From assembly GCF_910592395.1 (NCBI RefSeq), contig NC_088310.1:9615501-9679500 (forward strand): a DNA stretch of 64,000 bases. Direction: 5' to 3'. Numbering within the stretch: position 1 is the stretch's first letter; every line of letters starts with the position of its first letter. A program made the position numbers and the translations under genes. Shown piece after piece: positions 32,901 to 47,900 of the stretch. Under the pieces are notes generated by a model, which was given only the letters and a program-made list of their open reading frames with translations, was not told the DNA's origin and made no database searches. This stretch comes from Lineus longissimus (Eukaryota; Nemertea; Pilidiophora; Heteronemertea; Lineidae).

Positions 32901-35900
32901 CCTGTGGCTTTCAGTGGGTGTTTTTTGCCGGGAATGACTGAAAATATCTACAAAGTTGCTTGAGTGTTCATTTCCTTGCCTTCATTTCACGAAATCCACT
33001 AAAGGTGTAAATAACCGCATGCCTTGACTTCTTTCAGCATTGTTCAGGAGATCCTAACAAGTACAACAGTTCTGGCCGAGTCTTAATTCTGACACTCTCA
33101 GAGTCCAAATCAAGACACCTTGGGGTGATTCTGAATTCAAAATCCTTAACTTAAGCACTAATCGAGTAGTGAAAGCAATGGAGTGAGAAGAACAGTGGAA
33201 CCTCCCTTAGTGGACACCTCTCTATTAGGACAACCTCTCTATTAAGGACACTAGTTTTGGTTCCAAATGATGTTGACGTGGCAATTTGGTGTCCACTGCG
33301 CCTGCTTGACCCCAACTGAATCTAGTTTTGGTTCCAAAGTGGTGATTTCCATTCAATTTGACCTCTGTAATCAGGACACCTCTCTGAGGACAGCACGTGT
33401 CAGTCCCGAGGGTGTCCTTAATAGAGAGGTTCTCCTGTACCTCAAGTTACTGATGGATGGCATTGCTTATCAATCTAAAAATGGCGGCACAGCTTTTCAA
33501 TTCATGGCGTTAACTTTGAGAAATCTTTAAATCAATTATAAGACTTGCCCAGAACTGATGCGGAAGATGTTTTCTTCAAAATAACCTCACCATTCTGTTG
33601 CTTTAACCTCACAATTCCTGCTTGAAAACAATTGCTTCCTTGGCACCTCCTAAATGATTCTTTATAATTGGGTCTTGATTTACCATATAAAAACCCATTG
33701 GTATTAAAAAATGATCAAGTTGCCTTGATTCGCAATTGTGATTTGAACCATTTGTCATTGGATCACCAGTTCAGTGCACTACTGATAGCATATTTCAAGA
33801 TACCCTAAATTTTTACATGTGTACCCTGTCTTGAGAATGTATCTGTACATACATGTATACTTCCACTGATAACTATCATTTAAATCAGATACATGATTGT
33901 CATGCATGGGGCCCTTAAAATAGGAAAGGTCTAAAAGAAAATAGTTTTGTGCCATTTTCCAATGAATGCTGATGCCTTTCCTATCAAAAGCATGCAATTA
34001 CATTTAACAACACCTCTACAAGCAAAGCTTTGCACGTTCATTCTTTGTCAAGTTGGATCCGCGATTGTTGCCTTGTTATCGCATTGGTTTTGACGAAAAA
34101 TTCTTGTCGCAGCCAAAAAGAGGCAATTTCACAATGAATTTTATCACTGATCCATCGATTCGCCTGCACTTGCTCAGTCGAATGAGTTTGATCTGGAGAC
34201 TAAGTGTTTTAACCAAAATTCATACTCTGATGCATGACGATTGCTAGCTACCAACAACAAATGTTGTGTTCAGCACAGACCTCGACACAAAATTTGTCGC
34301 TGTCTTATCATGAGACTTTAGAATGCTCAAAATTTCTGCCACATCAAAATAGAGGAAGAATCTTTCTCGTTTGAATCTTTTACCTTTGGAAATATGTTTT
34401 AACATCGGCTTTTGATACCATAACCAGACACAAGACACAAAGTTTGTCGGTGTCTTATCATGAGACTTAGAATGCTCGTGATAACAAAATTTCTGCCACA
34501 TCAAAATAGAGGAAGAATCTTTCTCGTTTGAATCTTTTACCTTTGGAAATATATGTTAACATCGGTTTTTGATACCATAACCAGACACAAGACACAAAGT
34601 TTGTCGGTGTCTTATCATGAGACTTAGAATGCTCGTGATAACAAAATTTCTGCCACATCAAAATAGAGGAAGAATCTTTCTCGTTTGAATCTTTTACCTT
34701 TGGAAATATGTTTTAACATCGGCTTTTGATACCATAACCAGACACAAGACACAAAGTTTGTCGGTGTCTTATCATGAGACTTAGAATGCTCGTGATAACA
34801 AAATTTCTGCCACATCAAAATAGAGGAAGAATCTTTCTCGTTTGAATCTTTTACCTTTGGAAATATGTGTTAACATCGGTTTTTGATACCATAACCACGA
34901 AACTCAACTTGTTGGCGGGACACCACGATATGACGCTGAATGAGAGTTCAAATTTGTTGACCTCATGATTCATCATACGCAAGTACAGGGATCGCAGTTT
35001 CTCCGTGGCTGCCCCTTATCTCTGGAATCGACTCCCCAAAGCAATTACATCTGCTGAGACCCTCACCCAATTCAAATCCCTTCTTAAAACACACTTGTTC
35101 AATCTTCACTTCAAAAAATAGAGGAGGTAGCGCTTTGAGCAGGGTGACCTGGAAAGGCGCTTTACAAATTCTATATTTATTTATTTATTTATAAGTTCAA
35201 GGTATCTTGCATTTTTGTCTCTGAACTGTAGAATAACTTCCCTGGCCACAATCCATTCACTAAACTTTGACATTTTGTCCTTTCCTTTAGGAATTGTCAG
35301 CAAAGTATGAGAAGGCTACAGAAGAAGTGTCAGCAGGGGCTAGTTCTGCCCAGAATGTCTCTGAACTTGAAGAGCAGTTGACTGTGATGAGTGCACAACT
35401 TGACCAACTTAGAGAAGACTTTGAGAATAAACAACAAGAGAATGTTGTAAGATTTCATTGTTGTCACCTTGTTATAGCATTCCTTTAGATGGATTTATTC
35501 CCTTGATGGGAAAGATCTGAATCAATCTGAAGATGAAAACGCTGATAAACCCATCTGAAAAATTAGTTTTGGAGTGCCTTATTATTTATCTTCTGACCCA
35601 TCCATGGTGGAAACCTTTGGTATATCTCAAACTATATACCCATCTCAAAGAGTATTGTTCACAATCCTAAGTTGATTTTATGTTATTTGGCAACCAAATT
35701 TTGAAAGTGGGGAGTTTCACCAAGAACATGTGACTAAAAAAACCCATCATCATACTTACAAATGATTGCTTTTTCCAGGATTTACTTGAGCGTTATCAGA
35801 AAATCTCTGAACAGTTGATTACAATGACGAGTGACCAAGGAGCCTCTGACAGTCTCCAACAGGAGTTGAGGGAGACCAAATCAGAATTGGACCAAATGCG

Positions 35901-38900
35901 TGGAGTACTAGAGCAGACGACTCAGGAGAAAGAAGTAAGCCTGATGGCTGTCATGTCCTCGCGTATCTGCCTGGTCCGCTTGTAAAATAACGTCTGCACT
36001 TTACGCCGTTGATATTTAATGTCCTATCAGGTTTCAGACATATTTCAAGTCTATGGAGCTCGTCTCATTGAAATACAGCCGTGATTATGCATTTTAAAAC
36101 TGACCGTGCTCGGTATTTGTTGTAAAAGGTTACAGCTATCTTTGCCTGATTTGTGAAAAAGGGCATGATTTGAATGGAACTGAAACTGTAAAAGTTTTAG
36201 TCAGCAAGGACGGCATTTCAGGGGCAGCAAGGCAAAGAGAAACTCTGCCATTGCCAGTCCTAACCCCGGACGAAAAAAGAGGAGCATCAGGCATGAGGCT
36301 AGCGATCTCGTCTTATAAAACAAACTCTTGCTACAGAAATGCAAACAATAGAAAGCTCTTGACTGCCTGTGCTCTTATCGGAGCGAAAAACTTTTAAGTA
36401 AAGTAAGTTAGGCAAAGAGGGGGGAATGATAGTAAATGCCATGCTGCCGTTGTGAAGTTTGAACCAATGGAAAAAAAAAATCCTGTGACTGGTGAGCATT
36501 GTCAGCCTGCAAGATTCAAAATGGAACCTCATTGTATCCATAGACTTGGCATATGTCTGCCACCTGCTTAACTGCACATTGTACTCCTGCCTCAGCACTG
36601 CTAATCTTAATACATTTGTACTTGCAAGCATGTTCCCTTTCAGATCTTCATCCCATCATGTTACAAACTTCATCCTCAATAATCTCCCTCTCTTCTGACG
36701 TAGAGAAGCTACGAGACCTCATACTGTTAATGACTTCCCTATTCCAGCATGCTTCGCACCAGACCTCAAGCTATCAAAACTTCATCTGTACTCCTTCGAG
36801 AAATTTGAATCGGCACCACGATGCGCAAAAGTTGGGGGGAAAATCACGATTTTGTCCAATTGCACATGCGCATGAATGATTGCCGTGGGAAAATCTTCTG
36901 TGCGCATGTGTATCCCAATTCAAAATTTGGAAAAAATTCCAACTTGTGTCAATTGTGGCACGGATTCAAAGTCCTCTGTGGAGTATTCTCGCATGAACTT
37001 GCACCAGATTTCAAGCTGAATAACTTTTCCTGTTTTAGCATCGTCAAGCCCTATGCTCTGGCTCAAGAAGTTATCCCTGTGGGACTCCAAGCTTTAGAAC
37101 TGTCCCTGATATTGCATGGACATGCACACGATATCTGGCTCAGAAACATTCTCCTTTCTCAAATGGCTTGGCACTGTAAACGCCTTCTGAATAGGTTGTC
37201 ATGCTCCGGTGTCCATTACTTTCCCTGTTTCAGCATGGACGAATACTAGACCCCAAAGCTCCATAACTTGACCTCCGCTTGAATTATCTTGCATAGGATG
37301 ACAAGCTGAAAACTTCCATCATCTACCATCGTTTTATCATCATTGCACTAACCATTTATTCACCTGTTACCTCTTTGCCGCTAATAAATCTCTCTTTTTT
37401 CGAAACACTTTTAAACTCATTGATTCACTCCAGGTTGGTGGTTGGTTTTAATAGTCAATTCTTGTAGTTGAAGGAGGACATTGCTTGCTTCCCAATTCAG
37501 GTGGGGCCTATGTTCCATTGTCTTTAGACTCTAAATTTCTTTCAATAGCAGCAAGAAAATCTGCTAGAACTAATCAACTTAGCATTCAGTTCATTTGTTG
37601 TTTCTTTTATTTCAGGATTTGAGGGAGAAAAATTGGAAGGCAATGGAAGCGCTGAATAAGGCAGAGGACGGCGTAAAACAGAGAATAGCAGACGCCTTAC
37701 ATTCAAATAAGGTAAAGAGTTGAACAAATATAAAGTCACCTCATATATTGGTTCAGACACAGGTATCATCTCTGTTAGAGCAATCCTTTTCAGTATTTGC
37801 CATGAGGCAAATACGGTATTTCCAAGCGGAAAGTTGTGCAATTTGCCAGCAGTACGATATGTATTCATGTTGGGTTCTCATTACTCCTGAAATTGTGAGC
37901 AGTTCAGTAAAAGTGTTGGAACATATGTTGAAGTAACCCAACACTGAGATAACTTGACCTGATAGGTGATATCAACGTAATTTTCAAACGATGTTTGAGT
38001 ATGGTTCAATTCCTTTTGAAAGTAGTATTCTGTATTGACAATCCGATCAAGGTCCCTTGGTTTCAATATCACGGTGGAAAAAGTCAAATGTAATTGAAAA
38101 TGGGTTCATTTCTTGAAATATTTTGCCGCAGGAAAATGGAGTGGACTACAACCACTTTGAGGTACAAACTGAACAGACTCCTGTGTCTCTCAATAGTATT
38201 ATCAGTTCTTGGTTTCCTGGCCAGGTCGTCTTTTCGAACTCTTTATCTGGCATTCATCAGCATAAGGGCTGTCGGAAAGCTAACTGTCTCATTCCCACTG
38301 GTTTGTTTTGTCATTTGACATGGGGTTGGTTTTCAATTTGAATAATTTTGGTTCTCTGTCATATTTTCGAAATTGACTCCTTGAAGTTGTTTTTCTGTCC
38401 ACTTTCCATTTAATTCTGGTCTTTGAAAGTTTCAAAGAAATTGGCAATTGGCATTATTTAAATTTCTGTTTCTTCTCATTACTAATAAAGTCTGGTGAAA
38501 AAGACAAACAGATATTGGACCTGTTACACCTTTTAAAGGTACAAGAGTTTAGACTTTAACATACAGTAGAACCTCTATATTAAGGACACCCTCAGGATTG
38601 ACAAGTGCTGTCCATAATAGAGAGGTGTCCTGTTTAGAGGGGTCAAATTGTATGGAAACAACCAATATGGGACCAAAATCAGTGTCCTTAATAGAGAGGA
38701 TATCCATAATAGAGAGGTGTCCCCTAAGGGAGGTTCCACTGTAGTTCCTAAGAACCTCAGTAGGTCTAGATATCTTGGTCTTGTAGTGGTTGATGATGTC
38801 AATACTTTGCATGTCTCAACTCTGGCCAGCCTCAACTTGATCCAAAAAACTTACCCTCGCTACAATAGTTTACAAAAACTAAATGCTTGAGGTTGGCCAG

Positions 38901-41900
38901 AGTATGTTTAAAAAGATAGGTATATTGGGCAAATTCGTTAGTACTGGGATCCAATACCTGCATGCTCCTTGTACGGATGGTAGTGTAAAGTCTTTTTTGC
39001 CTAGGTTTTGGTTTAGGTTGATGTAAGGGTAGTAGTAATATTTCAATGTTTTATGAGAAAAATACACAATCATCACAGAAGATCACAAACTATTTTGTAC
39101 ATTACTTCTGTATTTCATACAAACTGCGTGGCAGAACTAATATCATGTCTGCTGGGTTCTTCTGGGCACTGTAGTTTTTCTTGTATTGAATGGCCTTCCC
39201 CATAACGGGTTGTTGAGGACTGTGTAACATGTTGTAAATCTGGATTGCGAGTTCATCCGATTCAGAACTTCTCCATTTTAATTCATTTTATTTCATCAAA
39301 CGTTTGAAATCTTTGTTATTTTCCTTCTAGGAGAACTCCACAACCATAGTACAGGAGGAAATCAACAAAGTACGACAAAAATTATCAAAGATTTTCCCAG
39401 ATATCTCTGTGGACATCGACGATGAGGTAAGTACATGGTAGTTTATCAGTTACATAGTGTCAATAGTTCGGACCCTTTGAGAAGATACAGATGAAATTTT
39501 TCGAGAAATTACAAGAAAAAAGAGGTGCAAAAATCAGTTTACAGTAGCTAGCAAAAGATAGGAAGATTATAAAATGACAGTGCAGGAGATTCCGTATTTT
39601 TCTTTATTTTGCCATAAACTTGTTTCAATTTGCAGGAAAATAGTGACTGGTGGGATGAATTTGAAGAAAAAGCAAAAGATCATATCACCAGTGTGGCGAG
39701 AAGACAGGTCAGTTTTGAAAATGTCAGCAAGCTTTTCTCACTCAAACTGTCAAACATGTAAAAAGTGCATCGAATTGACGACAGCAGATCACCTTATTTC
39801 TAGCATCTAGTGCTATTGGTTAAAAGTGGTTTGAAATCAGTGTTTCATTGTCTCTGCGAAGAATCTTAGTAAACTGAAGAGATTTATATTACCTTTCATT
39901 GCGATGTGTGCATTGCTTGGCATGATTGAATTCTAAGCTAGTTGTGGATTCTTCACCATTCCAAGAAAATCAGGTGGACTATGGGTATGAACATGGTTTA
40001 GGTGGAGGAATGGGGGGGCCTAGGGAGATGGGAGAGCTCTAGTATTCATTTCAAATCTAACCGGAGGAGGGAGGGGGGGGCTTAGGTTTTTAGTCTAATG
40101 CTGTGCTGCACTTGAGGTGTCATGTAACTCATGTGTCAAAGCGTTTATTTAGCTTCTTACTATACCTTCATTTCATGATAATCATAAATTCATTTAGAGC
40201 ATCAATTCCCATGTCATCTTCTCTATTGGCTGTCATTTCCTTCTGAATGAAATGCTTCAGACAACTTGTCTCATTTGCCGCAGAATGTCGGTCTTTGCTT
40301 CCTCTCCCTAAACTAACACCAGCCTCTCTCTTTGCTTACACAGAGTATGCACGTCGAGGTCAAACTAAACGAATCTTTAGAAGTCCAAACTAAACTCCAG
40401 ACACAGGTTGAACACTATAAGACAGTATTGGGTGATACAGTAAGTGTATTGTCTATTTCATCTTTATCAATTTATTATTTGATTCATGTTTGCCGTGATC
40501 TGCATCAACCTTGCACCCGAGTCTACTGATCAAAATGACCACCTTGATCCAGATTGAATATTATTGTCAGTTTTTCCCGACTACTGCTCTTTTACGAGTT
40601 TCTGGCATGTGGTTTGAGTGTGCTCCGACGCTGAAATGATGAAATTGTCGTACTTCATTTCATGGAAAAAATAACACTCTTGAGTGATTTTGCACAAAAA
40701 ATGAAATATTTGAACAACATGTTTCATCAAATCTGAAACTTTGAAGTCAAGAGTATCTAAAAATACTTTCCTTGCCAGAAATGAACGAAGAATGACCTTA
40801 AAGGAATCTTTTGAAGCAAAATGTTGACAAATTTTCTCAGCCATTTTAGGCCTGTTTTGCATGCAGTGCCATTTTTTCGTGAAATGGAATATATATTTGA
40901 ATACTTTTTCTTTGGGTGGTCTTTTGTCCTATAAAAGACTCAATACTTTGGATGTGCTGCAATATTTCTAAGTTAGCCTTGCAGGAAAGATAACTTGCAT
41001 CTTCGTAGCCTTAAAAAAAGTACTTGGTCACTTGGTCATTAAAAAAAACACTTTGAATGTTTGCCCCAATAAAGCTTAAAGGACTGTAGACCTGTTTTTG
41101 AGTGAGGATATTGATCTTGGATTTGAATGAAACTGAGTTTTAATCAAACATCAAAGTCTATATTTGTGTTACCTTTCCAGGAGTCAATGTTGAATAAGTT
41201 GCAATCAAGTGTAGAAACTGAGGAGAAGAAATGGCAGGAAAAGTTATCTGTGACAGAAAAGGAGTTACATGCTGTAAGTATGTTACAATGATAACCAGGG
41301 CTTTGATGCATTTGATATGTTTTTAAGTCAAGTGCATAATCGATAGGTTCTGTTTTCAAGAGATTGGGAGCTTCTTGTGAGGTGCAGGATCATTTTGACC
41401 AACTCCAATATATATGACACATCCACTTGGCGAAAATATATCAACTCCGCTGCATTCAAACCTAATAGGTAACTTACTACATTTATTTATCCTTGGGAGA
41501 TGTGCTGAATTCATGGATAAGATGCCAGCAGACGTCAGAGATGCATTGAGTGAATGACTCCAGCTTCTGCTTATTTGCCCGTTAAAACCAAGGTCTACTA
41601 AGAACCAGCAGGGCTTTTTCACAACTTGTTTTGTCTTTGATGTATTGTTGTCCGATTGTTTTGACAGCTATAACTATTATGGTCTGCAACAGAGAGAGGC
41701 ATGAACAAGAGAAGAAAGATGAGACCCAATCGTGGTCTGAATTTTGTTACTGACAGACTCACTTCATTGGAGCGGTTGTTTCAATGATAATTTCTAGACA
41801 GAGCTCAGAATGAGCGCGCGTGCTTACACTCAGTCTTTAAATTAGGCCAGACACAATTACATAAAAACATAAATTTGGTTGTTTTCAAGAGCAGGAAGTA

Positions 41901-44900
41901 ACTCTTTTTAGTTTAGTGAAAGAATGTATTCATCCTCGACAGACTTTACAAAAGAATAACCCAATCGGAATCAAGCAATGAATGATTGGTGTGAAATAAA
42001 GATAAATGAACTTGTCACACGAACTATGACTTGCATTCCAGAAACGTATGAATTGGATCGACGAGGTAAACAGATAAAACAAACAATTCGTTACATCCTA
42101 CCTGTGATACTCTATCTCGTCGGTGAAAGAATCCCATCACACTTTTTTAGAGGCCATAAACCTTGTTTAGGATGACTATCGCTTATTTAAATCAAGTTTG
42201 CTTTCAGGGCTCTGTGTGCAGTGCTTTCGAGACAACTTTAGATCACTTTCTGTTTTATTTTGTCCGTCTTTCCTTGGTTGATTTTTTTTGTATTTTTGCT
42301 CTGGTTTTTTTTCTCACTTAGAAATTTGTATCGATTTTATATCTGTTGGTTTTGGTAACCCATACCATATTAGTAGGAAAAAAAACGAAATAGAAAATTT
42401 ATTTGTTTTGAACAGGACTTTTTCCCTACATTTACTGATGGAACATGCTTTGTAAGTTGACTAGATCAAGTTGTAAGATCACAACCATACTTCCATCGAT
42501 AGCTTCCATCATTGTTTACCACGCCATCTATATAAGATTAGCAGAAAACACAAAGCTAAGGATGTAATTTATTCATTTGTCCAAAGCCACAGGAATCACA
42601 GTGACACAAGATCTTTAACGTGTTTAATGACCACAGTTGCAGATGGGAGGGAAGAGATAAATTCTGCTAGAATTATTGGAATAAATGTTCATATTTTTCT
42701 CCAAATAGTTGGTTGTGGAGTAAAAACTAATGAAAGGCGAAGAAATAAACTTTCTGAAATGAAACAGTTTTCCATTGTATATTTTCTGGTGTATTGCAGG
42801 CAAAGAATGAGATGGAATCCTTACAAGAATCTGTGACGCTACAGATGAAGGGTAGTACCGAGGTAAGAGACCGGTTGGGTGGGGTTTTCCATTGTTTTTA
42901 CGGCATGTTGTTACCCAATGCTTCCCTTGCACTATGGCTGCTAATACACAAACCCTCTAGTTTTGATAATTTCAGGGTGTAACTCTTTCTTGTTTCTTAA
43001 ATTTGGATGAGTACCGTATCTTGCTAAATTCTCTTTCCTGGATTCTTGGGCATCTCTATTTTGAATCAGATACCACCTTGGCCAAAAATTGCTTCATTTT
43101 CAATATCATCATTGGTTTGTGGTAAATATCTATCAAAGTTTTGTGAGCACTTTGTGAAACATTTTAAATTGATCATTTTCAAAGAAAAATCTTTCAAAAT
43201 CTTCATAGAATTTGTTCTGAAACTTTACAAATTTGCCTTGATGGGAGTCGGTTAGTTTGGAAACTTTGGGAATTTTGAGTGCCAATAGAGCAAGGGATGC
43301 ATTGTTGCACCAGAGTGTTGTCAAAAGTGGACCACAATTTTATTTTCTGCACGCCAACTCAGTGAGGAGAAAGTATTTCTTTGGTGGCCTTTGGATTGAT
43401 CACTAATAGAATGTTATAGTATGACATGCGTCCATCATTTCATTTCTTACATCATTGACACTATGCATGTCATCAAAATGTATTAGTTAGAAGTTTGATA
43501 TCATCCAAATTGAATTCGATAGATCGGATTATGTTCAAGTTTTAATGATATTGTTGGTATGCCTGTGTTTTGAGAAATCCTGAACAGTTAAACCTGATCA
43601 ATAGTTTCTCTATGCGCTATTTGCTTTCAAGCTATTCTAACAATAGCAATGCTTGGTCTTGATACTTTTGTAGCCAATATCATCAACATGTTTCATTTGG
43701 TTTCAAACTAGTATTTTACAACCTAATCTGTTCAAGACGGTGTGCAAACAAATGGAACACTGATGAATTGAAAATGACACCTGAATCGCATTCGTCAAAA
43801 GCTGTCCCTTCGAGGTGGTTCTAACCGAACTTTGCTTAGCTGCACTTCTTAGGAAGGCCACAAATAATCACGCCAGGCCTAATGTCTTGCCCAAGTCTGA
43901 TGGTCTAGCCCGTTTGGTTTTTAGGATTTGCACGACTTGGGTTTTGCATACAGATGTGTAGAGAAAAGTCTGACCACCATAGTAGATGAGGTAAAACATT
44001 GACACAGTAACAAGGTTGCGGTAGAGCATTCATTGTAGACCAACTCTATGCACTGACATCTTAAAACCTGGAGGACTGAGGGGTTTTTGAATTGATTGAA
44101 TGAAAGGAAAAGAAAAGAAAAGAAATCGCAAAAGCTGAAAATATTTATTACTGGATGAATCTTACAAGAATGGAGTAAATTGAAACAGAAATCTCCTTAC
44201 AGCACATTTTTTTCAAAGTGAATTCTCTGGTCATGTTGCTCCCTCAGTCCTTATATGGATTAACTTCCTCCCTTTACTAGACACTGCTTGCTTATCGAGA
44301 CTATAAAGCTCATCCCCCCTCCCAAAAATATAGTGACAGAACTTTGACTGAATGCATTGCAAGTTGCCATGGCCAGTCTGAGTCCGGGGCAACAGAACTT
44401 AAAAACTGAATGCAAGTTGCCTTGGCCAGTCTGGAGCAACAGAACTTTGACTGAATGCGAGTTGCCTTGGCCGGACTGGAGCAACAGAACAAGTTGCCTG
44501 GCCAGATAGCAGTGACAGAACTTTGACTGCATGCAAGTTGCCTTGGCCGGACTGGAGTGACAGAACTTTGACTGAATGCTGTGGTCGGACAAGAAAACAG
44601 TGGTTCTTTCTATTCACAAATCCTCTTCTTATGTTTAGGGAATATGCCATACCATACCTGAAATGAGACATTGTGCATGAAAATTGCTTGATAATTTAGT
44701 CCTGCCTCTTGAAAGGTTTCCATTTTGCATGACCAGTGGCATGGTAGACTTCTTATCTATTCTTCCTCTCATTCTTCTTTTGATTTATCAGTGCAGTATG
44801 CTTTTGGTCCTGGGTTTCTTGATTCGTTTGGCTTGAATCTCAGTCAACATTTTTTTGGAAAAAATAACTCTACCATGTTGTAGAAATAGAATTCGACGTT

Positions 44901-47900
44901 TTGGTTTGAAGCTCAATCAACCCCATTATTGTGTTATTTTGGAGCTCAAACTCTCGGAGATCATTTACACTCACAAGCGGGTTGGAGTTGCTGCATTCAG
45001 TTAACCTAAATTAACTATAACTATTGAATACATTCCTAATTACTTGATAACACATTTAGCTTTTTCCAACATCATTCGAAAAAGATCTTGCCATACTCCA
45101 TCATCATCATTATCATTTGTCAGTGGTGTTGTCTGTTAAATTTGATCACATGCTTCTAAAATATCATGTAAAGTCATGTACATTTCACTAGAAATCATAT
45201 CAATTTCGTCTGTTAGGTAAAAAAAATCATCTATTCATCTTTTTTTAGGCATGCTCCTGTGGTCACTCACACTAAAACTCATGAATGTAGAATAAGACTC
45301 ACTTGATGACTCACATGATGACTCATGATGACTCTTTCAGCATGATGACTCACTTGTATTGATAGTGCATGGATGACAACGCCTTGTAGTTGGGTCCCCC
45401 CCTCACTCTCAAGTTGTTCCACCTGTCTTGTTAAGAATGAGAAATATAGAACAATATTTTAGAAGTACACAAACATGCAAATGTGGTTATTTATGTTAAT
45501 GATAATAATAATAATGTCACCGATTTATATGTGGCGCTCCTCAGTAATGAAACTGATAAAGCGCTGTGGAATGTAATCAAATTATTACCCTGGTCTCCAC
45601 AGAAACCAATCGGGGGCCAGAAGGCGCTCGCTTGAACTCGACCAGCACATGATAAAATGTCTGAGTTAAAAAATAAAAAAACAACTCTTGGTTATAAGTC
45701 AAACCTCCTCGGGTTGACATTCCCAATATGCCAAAATAAAGTATCTAAGCTTCATTCGTATAAGATGTTTTTCGAGACTTCAGGCTATAATCAGTCATAA
45801 TTGTTCCAGGTCTTGTTCATAAGTAAAATCTCCACTGTGGTTTACCATTGTGATGAAGTTTCAAATGGAAAAATGGCACACTTGACGCGATTTTTTCACT
45901 CAATGACTGAATGTTGAAATAGGTAGTCCATTATTAAGGACAGTTTTAAGTCATTGTAAAATTTTGCATGAGAGAGTAATCGTGTTTGCTTTCTCATTTG
46001 ATTATGGTAAAAGTATTGAGCAGTATTTGGGATGACAGTTGAGCATATTACCAGTTCTTTAGATATCACCACCGTTTTCACAATCGCTGGTATTCAGGCT
46101 TCACGGTTGGTTTTGTTCTGTTTCTCAGATAGTACATCTTGTAGCTGAACAGTTTACTGCATGCAAAGTGGTACTGGTTTTACCAATGGTTGGGAGTGAA
46201 ATGTAGCACTACTTGTGTCTGTCAGTGTCCGAGAGATTGGTGAAAGTTACCCAATGGATGCCACCACTATTCCATTAATTTGATAATTTCACGCAACACT
46301 ACTGCATGGCTGTTTCACAAATGAGGAAATTATGCTTGAGTAGTGTTGATTACTCATGAATAATTTATTATCTCAAACCGAGTACATTCTGTGTGATGTT
46401 TTGGTGTTCTCTATAGGCTATCTACATACATTGATGATACATTTGAAAATCAGTAAGGATTTGTTATGGCACTTTTAATAGCCTTGAGTGTTTATATAAC
46501 AACATCAATCTCATATCGACTTTGTCCATAAAGTATTTTGAAAATGCCGTAACATGGAAATTGCCATACATATTTGACAGTTTGTTGACGCATGTTATCA
46601 TATCGGTCTGGCCAAGTGATGTACCATTCTACATAATGTGAAGCACTTTGAGCGACTGAAACCAGTTGGGTTTAGCTCTATATAAGTCTCAGGATTATTA
46701 TTATTATTACATGGGCCAAAAGTGACACATAATCTAATTTGATGTTACCTTTTTCAGATGGAGGTGAAAGTTGAGTCTCTAGAAGCTCAGCTTGACGAGT
46801 CTGAGAAAGAAAAAGAGGTGCTTTCTACGGAGCTTAAGGAGGTAAGACGCCAAGAATGCGTACAGTAGTGGGGCATTAGATTGAGATAATAGTAAATACG
46901 GCAGAACCTCTCTCTCAAGGACACCCTCGGGACTGACAAGTGCTGTCCTTAATAGAGAGGTATCCTGATTAGAGAGGTCGAATTGAACCAATTTGGGATC
47001 CATACTAGTGTCCTTAATAGAGAGGTTTTCCTTTATAGAGAGGTGTCCGCTAAGGGAGGTTCCACTGTAATCATAATATTCAGTTTTGAAAAGCACTCGA
47101 ACTTGATTCACATTTGACGCAGTGCTACCCTAGCATTTGGTTGTTCCATTCCTGTCCCAAGCTCAACTCCCTGGGGTGCATATAGTCCAGCTCCCTCTCG
47201 GAGCTAGGACTCGACATTTATGGCCAGCTAGGTATCCATTCACTCCTGGATGGAGAGAAGCAAGATTCATGTTGTTCTCAGAATTTCCCTGGTCAAATCT
47301 GTGAATTCCAAAAATCAACGATGTCCATTTGATAGTCGTAGATTTTGAAATGTGTCGTCATCTTTTTTTTAGTCGGAGGAGAAGAACCGTCTCTTAGACG
47401 AGGAACTCTCATCAGTCCAGAGGGAGAAGGAAACACTGCAATCCGAGCTCAAGGAGTCCCAAGACATTCTCAGTTCAGTCAAGTCCGAGTTAGAAAAACT
47501 TAAAGTTAGCCTTGCTGCTCAAGAACAGATTAAGAAGGTGAGAGCGCGGCTTTATTTCATAGATCAGGTTTCCTGTGTGACTTATTTCATGAGTGCATGA
47601 CCACAGAAAACCCTTTATTTTGTGAGCCTTCACTGAGAGCAAATTGTGGTAAATTTATTAAGGGAGGCTGGTGGTCGGCCAGCATTGTCTCTAGTTACGT
47701 GGTTCATGTATAGGTGGCTGTTCTTTCACTTGTATTCAACCAGAAAATGTGCACAAATATTCTACCAACTAGTTGTGTACAATTTCGGATGCATAGCGCC
47801 CTTAACAAGTGATCGCTGTAACCATTAGTGCTGGTCTGGCAGTATCTCCTATTACCCTCTTATGTAAAAATGATGCCTAGTTGGTTTATGGCCACAAACA

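Larger units (their letters stand above)
42863..46757. other. RRBP1/kinectin intron 20 (3.9 kb)
   Basis: Holds a degenerate array near 44332-44590, a SINE body near 45500-45645 and a retroelement tail near 46614-46710. The rest shows no gene. Confidence 0.5.

Noticed and set aside
36170-37249. Cluster of small ORFs in intron 14
   Set aside because: Overlapping frames, no family similarity, no exon borders in phase with neighbours.
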